Origin: Cognatiyoonia sp965661665
GTDB taxonomy: Bacteria > Pseudomonadota > Alphaproteobacteria > Rhodobacterales > Rhodobacteraceae
Assembly: GCF_965661665.1 (NCBI RefSeq)
Contig: NZ_CBFIEO010000012.1
Coordinates: forward strand, 1-64,000
Direction of reading: 5' to 3'
Length of the DNA stretch: 64,000 nucleotides
Numbering within the stretch: position 1 is the stretch's first letter; each line of letters begins with the position of its first letter. Below the pieces are notes generated by a model. The model did not search any database, had not been told where the DNA came from, and saw nothing but the letters and a program-made list of their open reading frames with translations. Below are positions 1 to 7,027 of this stretch, piece after piece. The position numbers were made by a program, and so were the translations under genes.

Positions 1-200
1 CCATATCCACCGGACCAGCCATTTTTCCCCCATTCCATGTGTGTCGATTTTAGCCGCTATTGGGCCTTCCCCACATAGGCATTTTTTTGCTAGGTCTATG
101 GGTATCGAGTTGAAACTCAACGTTCCAGTCGAAAAGCTTGGCGTGAGACCTAGCGTTAGGGACGATTGACCAGAGGCAAGGACAGCTTGGAGGCTGTATC
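1..200. other. Intergenic left edge, no gene recognised
   Basis: I see no convincing coding region here. Small minus-strand frames crossing this stretch are the antisense of the IalB-like gene to the right. The last 20 bases contain a GGAGG ribosome binding site for that gene. The promoter was not identified with confidence. Confidence 0.5.
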
Positions 201-734
201 ATGAAAATGAAGTATGCATTTGCGGTGGGCGCGTGTGCGGCATTGGGATGGGCGAGCGGTGTGACAGCGCAGGAAGCCAGCGACAATCGCGTGGCTGCGA
301 ACACGGATTGGAGCGTGTTTGTTGAGAACAATCCGACCGAATGCTGGGGCGTTTCCGCGCCGAAGCAGAGCCGTTTGACAGATTCCAATGGCAACCCAAC
401 GACGGGTCGCCGCAGTGATATGCTGCTGTTTGTGTTCTACCGCCCCGGCGCGAATGTCGCGGGTCAGGTGGCGTTTACCGGCGGCTATCCATTTGCCAAC
501 GACTCCACCGTCAGCATGACGATTGGCGATGCGGAGTATCAGCTCTTCACAGAGGGGGAGTGGGCGTGGCCTGCGACACCGGATGAGGACGCCAAGATCG
601 TGGCCGCGATGAAGCGTGGGGCCAATGCGGTGCTCAAGGGCCGCTCCGGTCGTGGGAATATCACCACCGACACATTCTCTCTCCTTGGCTTTAGTGCCGC
701 GATTGAGGAAGCGCAGAAGCGTTGCGAGAGCTAA
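201..734 (+). CDS. Invasion-associated locus B (IalB)-like secreted protein
   Basis: A 177-residue protein with a clear Sec signal peptide (residues 1-24, hydrophobic core followed by VTAQ), so it should be periplasmic or outer-membrane associated. The mature part has the compact layout of the IalB family (Pfam IalB): an early Trp-Ser-Val-Phe stretch, a Cys at 48, a central beta-rich region and a final Cys at 175 three residues from the end, which could form a disulfide with Cys48. IalB was named in Bartonella, where it helps red-cell entry. In marine relatives the family is common and its role is unknown, so no invasion function should be inferred. The start follows GGAGG at good distance. 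A strong hairpin terminator follows the stop, so the gene is probably monocistronic. Family assignment is from recall of the pattern, not from a search. Confidence 0.7.
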   Translation: MKMKYAFAVGACAALGWASGVTAQEASDNRVAANTDWSVFVENNPTECWGVSAPKQSRLTDSNGNPTTGRRSDMLLFVFYRPGANVAGQVAFTGGYPFANDSTVSMTIGDAEYQLFTEGEWAWPATPDEDAKIVAAMKRGANAVLKGRSGRGNITTDTFSLLGFSAAIEEAQKRCES

Positions 735-760
735 GACAGCACCATAGATTACGCATTTTG

Positions 761-792
761 GGCGGGTTTTCGATTGGAAACCCGCCTTTCTT
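761..792 (+). terminator. Rho-independent terminator after the IalB-like gene
   Basis: A GC-rich arm (GGCGGGTTT, 761-769) pairs with AAACCCGCC (778-786) and is followed by a T-rich run. It separates the IalB-like gene from rlmN. Confidence 0.8.
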
Positions 793-826
793 GATTATAT
801 GAAGCGCTTATTCTCCGCTGAAAGGC

Positions 827-2014
827 ATGGATATGACGGCTAAGGCCCCGATCACTCAGGACGTTCACACGATTCCGCGCAAGCTGCCGGACGGCCCGAC
901 GAACATTGTCGGCCTAAACCGCGAGGCAATGCGCGATGCGTTGATTGAGATGGGCACGCCGGAGAAGCAAGCGAAGATGCGGACCGGCCAGATTTGGCAG
1001 TGGGTCTATCACTGGGGCGTTCGGTCGTTTGACGAGATGACGAACCTGTCGAAAGACTATCGCGCGAAGCTGGATGCGCATTTCGTGATCGAGGTGCCTG
1101 AGGTGGTGAGCCGTCAGGTGAGCGAGGATGGCACGCGCAAGTATCTGGTGCGGATCGCGGGGGGTCATGAGGTGGAGGTTGTCTATATCCCCGAGGCTGA
1201 TCGCGGGACGCTCTGTGTCTCCAGCCAAGTGGGCTGTACGCTGACCTGTTCGTTCTGTCATACCGGCACGCAAAAACTGGTCCGCAACCTGACCGCGGCG
1301 GAGATCATTGGTCAGGTGATGGTGGCGCGGGATGATCTGGATGAATGGCCGGTACCGGGTGCGCCCAAGGATGAGACGCGGCTGCTGTCGAACATCGTGC
1401 TGATGGGCATGGGTGAGCCGCTTTATAATTTCGAGAATGTGCGCGACGCGATGAAGATCGCAATGGACGGCGAAGGCATCGCTCTCTCCCGCCGTCGGAT
1501 CACGTTATCGACCTCCGGTGTGGTGCCAGAAATGGCGCGGACCGCCGACGAGATTGGCTGCCAACTAGCGATTTCCTTCCACGCGACCACCGACGAGGTG
1601 CGCGACATATTGGTGCCAATCAACAAGCGCTGGCCGTTGGAGGATTTGCTGGACGCGCTGCGCAGCTATCCAAAAGTCTCCAATTCGGAGCGGATCACGT
1701 TTGAATATGTGATGCTCGACGGTATTAACGACAGTGATGACGACGCGCGGCGATTGATCAAGCTGATTGACGGCATTCCGGCCAAGATCAACCTGATCCC
1801 ATTCAACGAATGGCCCGGTGCGCCTTACAAGCGGTCCTCAAATAACCGCATCCGCGCCTTTGCGGATATTATCTACAAAGCGGGCTATGCCTCCCCCATC
1901 CGGACGCCGCGCGGGGAAGACATCATGGCCGCCTGTGGGCAGTTGAAGTCTGCGACGGAACGGGCGCGGAAGTCGCGCAAGCAGATTGAGGCGGAAGCGG
2001 GGTTGGGCGGTTAA
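827..2014 (+). CDS. rlmN: Dual-specificity 23S rRNA/tRNA adenine-C2 methyltransferase RlmN
   Basis: RlmN is a radical-SAM enzyme that methylates C2 of A2503 in 23S rRNA and of A37 in some tRNAs. The 395-residue product has the radical-SAM cluster motif C137-x3-C141-x2-C144 (GCTLTCSFCHTG). It also has the two cysteines needed for the methyl-relay mechanism: Cys130 in LCVSSQVGC and Cys370 in MAACGQL. The GMGEPLYN motif near residue 200 and the SFHATTDEVRD segment are typical. Length matches alphaproteobacterial RlmN. ATG at 827 or 833 could start translation. The C-terminal tail is rich in Lys/Arg. It stands alone after a terminator. Confidence 0.95.
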   Translation: MDMTAKAPITQDVHTIPRKLPDGPTNIVGLNREAMRDALIEMGTPEKQAKMRTGQIWQWVYHWGVRSFDEMTNLSKDYRAKLDAHFVIEVPEVVSRQVSEDGTRKYLVRIAGGHEVEVVYIPEADRGTLCVSSQVGCTLTCSFCHTGTQKLVRNLTAAEIIGQVMVARDDLDEWPVPGAPKDETRLLSNIVLMGMGEPLYNFENVRDAMKIAMDGEGIALSRRRITLSTSGVVPEMARTADEIGCQLAISFHATTDEVRDILVPINKRWPLEDLLDALRSYPKVSNSERITFEYVMLDGINDSDDDARRLIKLIDGIPAKINLIPFNEWPGAPYKRSSNNRIRAFADIIYKAGYASPIRTPRGEDIMAACGQLKSATERARKSRKQIEAEAGLGG

Positions 2015-2335
2015 GCGCCCCAGATATCAAACGCCTCCATCGCCTCTTCTACGGTTTCGACGAACTTAAAGAGGTCCAGATCTTCAGCGGAGATTATGCC
2101 GGCGTCTGACAGGGCTTACCAGTTGATGATGCTGTTCCAGAAATCGCGCCTGAAGAGCAGAAAGGGTACCTTTTCCATGCGGCCGGTTTGGATGAGCGTG
2201 AGGGCCTCAAATAGCTCATCAAGCGTCCCAAACCCGCCGGGGAAGACGGTGATGGCGGCGGCGCGGACCAGAAAGTGCATCTTGCGGATCGCGAGGTAGT
2301 GGAAGTTGAAACACAGCTCTGGCGTCAACAAGTCG
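2015..2335 (-). pseudogene. LOG-family (cytokinin riboside monophosphate phosphoribohydrolase-like) gene, truncated and with a nonsense codon
   Basis: On the minus strand the frame reads TPELCFNFHYLAIRKMH, then the family signature PGGFGTLDELFEALTL, then FWNSIINW. A TAA at 2116-2118 follows where homologues continue with an acidic residue or Gln. Beyond it the same frame continues with a sensible C-terminus (ISAEDLDLFKFVETVEEAMEAF) ending at a second stop near 2015. The complete family is roughly 200-280 residues, so everything before the TPELCF region, including the nucleotide-binding N-terminus, is missing. It is replaced near 2330-2350 by an unrelated fragment on the other strand. This is therefore a double lesion: 5' deletion plus nonsense mutation. 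The motif is diagnostic for the LOG/TIGR00730 family, whose members hydrolyse nucleoside monophosphates. Confidence 0.8.
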
Positions 2336-2344
2336 CCCAGGATG

Positions 2345-2770
2345 TACAAAATCATGGTATATTCAGCGATTAGAGCTTGGAAAGCGATGGGGTCGCGACG
2401 GATGCTATTGATGCAACTTCGCGGCTATGCGCGAGATGTCGAACTGGCGAAACAGCCGTTTGTCTACAATGAGTATGACACGGCCATGAAAATGTTGCAG
2501 GCTCAGGGTCCTGAGCATGCGGTTCGTTCTTTCGTGTTTACACAGCAGAACTGGACAAATTGGGTCTCAGAGAGTCCGGTGCCAATCCATGTCGTCCAAA
2601 GGCAATTCGACCCGTCGTCGGACCCGTCATCCGTATGGGCATTTTCACATAGCCACAAAGACAAGATCGAGCTCCATCACATTCCCGATGCAGGTTACCT
2701 TACGTTTATTTCTCATACTGACTTGATAATCGAACTTTTAAACAAAGCGTTTTATCCAAATCAGAACTGA
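2345..2770 (+). pseudogene. C-terminal fragment of an alpha/beta-hydrolase-like protein
   Basis: An open frame on the plus strand contains a segment resembling the end of an alpha/beta hydrolase: PVPIHVVQRQFDPSSDP (the acid-residue strand and loop), then IPDAGYLTFISHTD at the place where catalytic His normally sits in a DAGH motif. Here the His is Tyr. No nucleophile elbow (G-x-S-x-G) is present, and the frame upstream runs antisense into the LOG fragment, so the N-terminal part is missing. I read it as a deletion remnant rather than a working gene. Some LuxR-type regulators and adenylate cyclases also carry such a hydrolase-like domain, so the parent could have been one of those. AT content is higher than in the neighbours. 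Confidence 0.55.
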
Positions 2771-2799
2771 TTGCGCTTTTGTAACGGTGTCCCTATAGC
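2771..2799 (+). promoter_or_regulatory. Candidate sigma-70-type promoter of dapD
   Basis: TTGCGC (2771-2776) and TATAGC (2794-2799) are separated by 17 bases and lie about 28 bases upstream of the dapD start, with a GAGGGG ribosome binding site at about 2816-2821. The -35 is a partial match to TTGACA. Dead sequence lies directly upstream, so dapD needs its own promoter here. Confidence 0.4.
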
Positions 2800-2826
2800 A
2801 GTGCCGAACTTTTTGAGGGGTCGATC

Positions 2827-3654
2827 ATGTCCAATGCACAACTTGAAACCGCGATTGAAGCTGCTTGGGATGGGCGTGATGCGATTTCGCCGTCGACGAC
2901 GGGCGAAACGCGCGAGGCGATTGAAGACACTTTGAATGCGCTGGACAGCGGCTCTTTGCGGGTGGCTGAAAAGCAGGATGATGGCTCTTGGCATGTGAAC
3001 CAATGGGCGAAAAAGGCGGTTTTGTTGGGCTTCCGCATCAAGGATATGGAGCAGCAGGACGGTGGGCCTCAGGGCTCTGGCTGGTGGGACAAGGTCGACA
3101 GCAAGTTCAAAGGCTGGGATGACAATCAATGGAAGACCGCGGGCTTCCGCGCGGTGCCGAACTGTGTGGTGCGCAAGTCAGCCTTTATCGCGCCAGGCGT
3201 GGTGTTGATGCCGTCATTCGTGAACCTTGGCGCCTACGTCGACGAAGGGACTATGGTCGACACATGGGCGACCGTTGGCTCTTGTGCGCAGATTGGCAAG
3301 AACGTTCACCTGTCTGGCGGTGTCGGCATCGGTGGCGTATTGGAGCCAATGCAAGCGGGTCCAACAATCATTGAGGACAACTGTTTTATCGGAGCACGGT
3401 CCGAAGTCGTTGAAGGCTGCATCGTGCGCGAAGGGTCCGTTTTGGGCATGGGTGTATTTATTGGTCAGTCCACCAAGATCGTGGATCGTGAAACCGGTGA
3501 GGTGATATATGGCGAAGTGCCGCCCTACTCCGTCGTTGTTGCAGGGTCGATGCCTTCTAAGAACAACGTCAGCCTTTACTGCGCGGTCATCGTGAAGCGC
3601 GTGGATGAGCGGACACGGTCCAAGACGGGCATCAACGAGTTGTTGCGCGACTAA
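2827..3654 (+). CDS. dapD: 2,3,4,5-tetrahydropyridine-2,6-dicarboxylate N-succinyltransferase
   Basis: DapD transfers succinyl from succinyl-CoA to tetrahydrodipicolinate in the succinylase branch of the diaminopimelate/lysine pathway, in the cytoplasm. The 275-residue product has the normal family length. It has an N-terminal helical region (about 1-100) and a left-handed beta-helix of hexapeptide repeats (about 105-230; for example SAFIAPGVVLMPSFVNLGAYV and the GGVGIGGVLEP turn), with a short C-terminal extension. dapE (5842) lies in the same region and dapB is at 48384, so three pathway steps are in this window. The upstream neighbour is a fused pair of gene remnants. Confidence 0.96.
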   Translation: MSNAQLETAIEAAWDGRDAISPSTTGETREAIEDTLNALDSGSLRVAEKQDDGSWHVNQWAKKAVLLGFRIKDMEQQDGGPQGSGWWDKVDSKFKGWDDNQWKTAGFRAVPNCVVRKSAFIAPGVVLMPSFVNLGAYVDEGTMVDTWATVGSCAQIGKNVHLSGGVGIGGVLEPMQAGPTIIEDNCFIGARSEVVEGCIVREGSVLGMGVFIGQSTKIVDRETGEVIYGEVPPYSVVVAGSMPSKNNVSLYCAVIVKRVDERTRSKTGINELLRD

Positions 3655-3945
3655 GTGATCATCAGCCGCACCCTTGCAAAATCGCGGATCGCCCAAGGTC
3701 ATGTGCCCGGGCAGTTGGCGGCTTGGGGACCGGTCTTTGCTGACGCGATGATCCTGTTTGGGATCCTATTTGCTATTTTCCCGTGGTTGATCGGTTTTCT
3801 GGCGGACTCGAACCTTTGGGTGAAGGTCCTGGTGCTGTTCTTGGTCTATTTTGTGCCGATCCAAATGGTGCTGATCACATCCGCGTTTTGGGCGGCAAAC
3901 TCACAGGTGCCACCATCTGACGACAGTGATCAGCCAAGGTCATAG
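3655..3945 (+). CDS. Small two-helix membrane protein, unknown function
   Basis: A 96-residue protein starting with GTG immediately after the dapD stop (no gap), so it is translationally coupled to dapD. It has two hydrophobic spans, about residues 24-46 (FADAMILFGILFAIFPWLIGFL) and 52-77, and a short polar acidic tail. The spacing suggests a hairpin-type inner-membrane protein. I do not recognise a named family. Its 3' end overlaps by 16 bases the 3' end of the convergent channel pseudogene. Confidence 0.7.
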   Translation: MIISRTLAKSRIAQGHVPGQLAAWGPVFADAMILFGILFAIFPWLIGFLADSNLWVKVLVLFLVYFVPIQMVLITSAFWAANSQVPPSDDSDQPRS

Positions 3946-4997
3946 ACGGGCCCAAACCATTTCAACAGAAGCTCCTCATAGACACCGCTTTCCACCAGAT
4001 CGAGCAGTACGCGGTCGAACTGCTCCCGCAGGGGGCTATTGGTGGGGAAGGCGGCGGCGTAGTTTTCTGGCTTGTAGACCCGATCTAAAAGCCGTGCGTC
4101 AGGCATTTTGTTTTGCGAGACGTAATAAGCCAAGATTGGCGGATCAAAAACGATGGCCTCGAGGGATTCCGCCTCGAACGCTCGAAACAGTTGCGCCGTA
4201 TCGTCATAGCCGAAATGCCCGGTGGCGCGACCATTGAGGAAGTCGGAACTGGTTGAGCCCACGATTGTTCCGACTCGCTTGCCATCAAGGTCATTAAGGT
4301 CTTGGACGTTCTCGTTGATCGCGTTGATGGTCATGGACGCGTTGATTTGCGCCACGAAGATCGACACGATGAAAAGGCTCGCCACCACAAGGCAGACGGC
4401 GAAGAACCGCCCCGCCCAGCTTTGCGGCATCCGTTCTTCGAAATCACCGTTAACTACTAGGTTCAGCGCTCACCAAAAGGCAGGAAATGAGGCGTCTTTC
4501 AGTGGTCGATCAAAATAGGGTTGGGATTTGCGTTCAAACAGCGACATCAACATGCCCCCGCCGAAAAGCAGGGCCAAGGCGCTGGCCACCGCGATGCCGA
4601 TATCGCGCGTAAAGAGCGCGGCGATGAGCGATGGGCCACCTTCGGTGCCGGAAGGTGTCAAAACTTGGATGCCGCTGTCAAACATGGGCTGACTGAAATC
4701 CATGCGGCGTTCGTGTTCTGCTGTGACGGAAATATTGGCGATGGCCGCGTCGACGGCTCCTGTCTCGACGGCTTCCAGCATCGAGCCAAAACTGTCGGCT
4801 GTTTGGTAGGTGACTTGCCAGCCAAGTTCTTCCGTTACGCTGTTCATCAGATCAATACTGAACCCCGTGTGCGCACCGTCGCGCTGCATCTAGAAGGGCT
4901 CCCTATCTACGGTGGCGACGGTGATGTCTTGAGCCTGTGCCCAACTTGACCACAGCACAAGAGTTGTTAAGCAAAGCCAGCGTGAAGACTTGATCAT
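3930..4997 (-). pseudogene. GluR0-like ligand-gated channel / substrate-binding protein, broken by two nonsense codons
   Basis: Read through, the minus-strand frame from ATG 4997 gives a signal peptide (about 1-23, ending AQAQ) and a periplasmic ligand-binding lobe (GFSIDLMNSVTEEL, VDAAIANISVTAEHERRMDFS). Next come a membrane segment, a pore-loop-like stretch (FWWALNLVVNGDFEERMP) and a second membrane segment. The second ligand-binding lobe runs to the end (GKRVGTIVGSTSSDFL ... YEELLLKWFG). This S1-M1-P-M2-S2 order is that of prokaryotic ionotropic glutamate receptors. Two in-frame stops break it: TAG at 4890-4892 after residue 35, and TGA at 4470-4472 in the pore loop where Trp (TGG) is expected. 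The frame is otherwise intact, pointing to recent inactivation. Confidence 0.8.
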
Positions 4998-5097
4998 TCC
5001 ATCCCCCGAGGGTCCGAGTGTAGACCGCGTGAGATAGTCTCACCAGATCAAAGCCATGCCAAAAGCCGCTGACCATAGCGGTAGAAGGAACGACGAA

Positions 5098-5427
5098 GTG
5101 TCACAAAAGCGCAGCAAGCATAAGGTGTTCACCCTGTTGGTGGAAGTCGGGCGCAATGCCGGTGACGGTCTGCCGGAAGGCGCAACCGGTGGAGCGCTCA
5201 TGTGCTATGCCAGCGGCGTGGATGAGGCGGAAGCGGTGCGCGAAACGGTGGCTATTCTAAAGCAAGCCGACCTTGCCCCGCTGGAAGTGTCCGGCTACGG
5301 GACTTTGGAAGGACGGCTGGCCGAAGGACACGATATCAACGACGAGGAAAAGGCGTTGATGCAGCGGGCGCTCGATGAAAACAGCGTGATCGTGGCGCAG
5401 ATGACGCCGTTTTTCGACAAGGCTTAG
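5098..5427 (+). CDS. Conserved hypothetical protein, about 109 residues
   Basis: The frame opens at 5056, but the GTG at 5098 is the better start because an AAGGA ribosome binding site lies about 9 bases before it. The product begins SQKRSKHKVFTLLVEVG and contains a GLPEGATGGALMCYASGVDEAEAVRETVAILKQ segment, then an acidic helical C-terminus. It has no signal peptide and no membrane span, and looks like a small alpha/beta cytoplasmic protein. I recognise it as a conserved hypothetical of this family of bacteria but know no function. It sits between the dead channel gene and dapE and is convergent with the next small gene. Confidence 0.7.
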   Translation: MSQKRSKHKVFTLLVEVGRNAGDGLPEGATGGALMCYASGVDEAEAVRETVAILKQADLAPLEVSGYGTLEGRLAEGHDINDEEKALMQRALDENSVIVAQMTPFFDKA

Positions 5428-5657
5428 GCCGCTTGGATTTTGCTCCAAGCGTCAACTTCGAACGGTTGCAGGATTTCAGAGGCCAGTGGTGATAGTGTGC
5501 GCCAGAGTGCGGCGGGCAAGTTCGAGAGCGTGCCTTGGGTCAGCCGTGTGTTGGGGGATTTACGCCCTTTGGCTTGTTGACCAACACCTTCGGAGCCAAA
5601 CACGGCCCCTTTCTTGTCGCGAAGTCCTAACCAGCTCATTCGATATCCTGCCTTCAT
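5424..5657 (-). CDS. Small conserved hypothetical protein (77 residues)
   Basis: A short basic-then-hydrophobic protein with the run SWLGLRDKKGAVFGSEGVG near the start and LPAALWRTLSPLASEILQPF near the end. Translation may begin at 5657 or at the internal Met at 5639 (MSWLGL). It overlaps the end of the plus-strand hypothetical gene by 4 bases, stop to stop. The pattern is familiar from Rhodobacteraceae genomes as a small protein of unknown role; no domain was recognised. Confidence 0.55.
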   Translation of the reverse strand: MKAGYRMSWLGLRDKKGAVFGSEGVGQQAKGRKSPNTRLTQGTLSNLPAALWRTLSPLASEILQPFEVDAWSKIQAA

Positions 5658-5841
5658 CGCACCTTTTGCGGTGCTTTTTGTCGAGGGCTTCTGCCCCGCC
5701 GTTGTTGAGAAGAACCATAAGCCAAACCGGTACGGTGGTGCAAAGGCTCGCCCTGTGGTCCGGTGCAGGGCGAAAAAATCGTGTCTTCCGTGCTACATGC
5801 GCTTGGTGTAGGCCAAGGCAACCTCAATAGATGGATGTGCC

Positions 5842-6987
5842 ATGTCTGATCTTGATCCCGTCGCTTTGACCGCCGAATTGGTGCGCTGCCCATCGGTGAC
5901 GCCAGAAGAAGGCGGCACTTTGGATGTGCTGGAGCGGGTTTTGAGCGGCGCGGGGTTTGAGTGCACGCGCGTTGACCGCAACGGGATCAGCAACCTTTTC
6001 GCCCGTTGGGGTCGGAAAGGGGCAAACCGCAGTTTTGGGTTCAACGGACACACCGATGTGGTGCCGATTGGCAATCCTGACGATTGGAGCGTTGATCCTT
6101 TCGGGGCGGAGATCAAAGACGGGTTTCTTTGGGGGCGCGGGTCGACGGATATGAAATCCGGTGTCGCGGCTTTCGTTGCAGCAGCTGTGGATTTTGTGGC
6201 TGAGACGCCGCCCGATGGCGCGGTTGTGCTGACCATCACTGGCGATGAAGAGGCGGACGCCACCGATGGGACCGTCGCGCTTTTGGATTGGATGGCTGAC
6301 GCGGGGGAGCAGATGACGCTCTGCCTTGTGGGGGAGCCGACGAGCCCCAACCACATGGGTGAGGCCATGAAAATCGGGCGGCGCGGTTCGATGACTGTGC
6401 AGTTCGAATTCACCGGCGTGCAGGGGCATTCTGCTTACCCGCACCGCGCCAACAACCCGCTGACCGCGATGGCGCGGTTAATGGATCGGTTGGCCTCGCA
6501 CGAGTTGGATCAAGGCAGCGATCATTTCGATCCCTCCAGCCTTGCGATTGTCACGATGGACACTGGCAATCCCGCGACCAACGTGATCCCTGCGCAATGC
6601 CGTTCATCCGTTAACATTCGGTTCAGTGACCTCCATAGTGGGGAAAGTGTGGGCGCGTGGTTGCGAGCGGAAAGCGCCAAGGTGCAGGAGGAGACGGGCA
6701 TTCAAGTGGCGCTAAACATTCGCATCTCTGGCGAAAGCTTTGTCACCCCGCCCGGCGAGTTGTCCGATCTGATTGGCGCGGCGGTTGAGGCAGAGACGGG
6801 TCATCGGCCTGAGATGTCTACCTCCGGCGGCACATCAGATGCGCGGTTCATGAAAGATCATTGTCCGGTGGCGGAGTTTGGGCTTGTCGGAAAAACGATG
6901 CATCAGGTCGATGAAAAGGTTCCTGTGGCTGACATTGTGCAGTTGAAAGCGATCTATCGGCGCATTCTCAACGACTATTTCGCCTAA
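5842..6987 (+). CDS. dapE: Succinyl-diaminopimelate desuccinylase
   Basis: DapE is a dinuclear zinc M20-family amidohydrolase that releases succinate from N-succinyl-LL-diaminopimelate, the step before DapF in lysine and peptidoglycan precursor synthesis. The 381-residue length is normal. Visible motifs include the first metal-ligand region FGFNGHTDVVPIG, the bridging-Asp region WGRGSTDMKSGVAAF, the catalytic-Glu region TITGDEEADATDGT, the dimerisation-domain HSAYPHRANNPL segment and a C-terminal STSGGTSDARF. The start ATG is at 5842, after an AT-poor untranslated region. It acts with DapD encoded about 2.2 kb upstream, although a dead gene and two small genes lie between them. Confidence 0.96.
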   Translation: MSDLDPVALTAELVRCPSVTPEEGGTLDVLERVLSGAGFECTRVDRNGISNLFARWGRKGANRSFGFNGHTDVVPIGNPDDWSVDPFGAEIKDGFLWGRGSTDMKSGVAAFVAAAVDFVAETPPDGAVVLTITGDEEADATDGTVALLDWMADAGEQMTLCLVGEPTSPNHMGEAMKIGRRGSMTVQFEFTGVQGHSAYPHRANNPLTAMARLMDRLASHELDQGSDHFDPSSLAIVTMDTGNPATNVIPAQCRSSVNIRFSDLHSGESVGAWLRAESAKVQEETGIQVALNIRISGESFVTPPGELSDLIGAAVEAETGHRPEMSTSGGTSDARFMKDHCPVAEFGLVGKTMHQVDEKVPVADIVQLKAIYRRILNDYFA

Positions 6988-7027
6988 GGCGTCTGTCGCC
7001 ACCGTACCGCACGTGTTAGGGCGAGGC

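Noticed and set aside
2306..2770. A 154-codon frame as a complete gene.
   Set aside because: Its first part is antisense to the LOG fragment and its hydrolase-like part lacks the nucleophile region and catalytic His; treated as a remnant.
4470..4892. Selenocysteine insertion at the TGA in the channel gene, suggested by selD in the same window.
   Set aside because: The TGA stands at an expected Trp, a TAG breaks the same gene, and no selenocysteine insertion element or selA/selB was seen.
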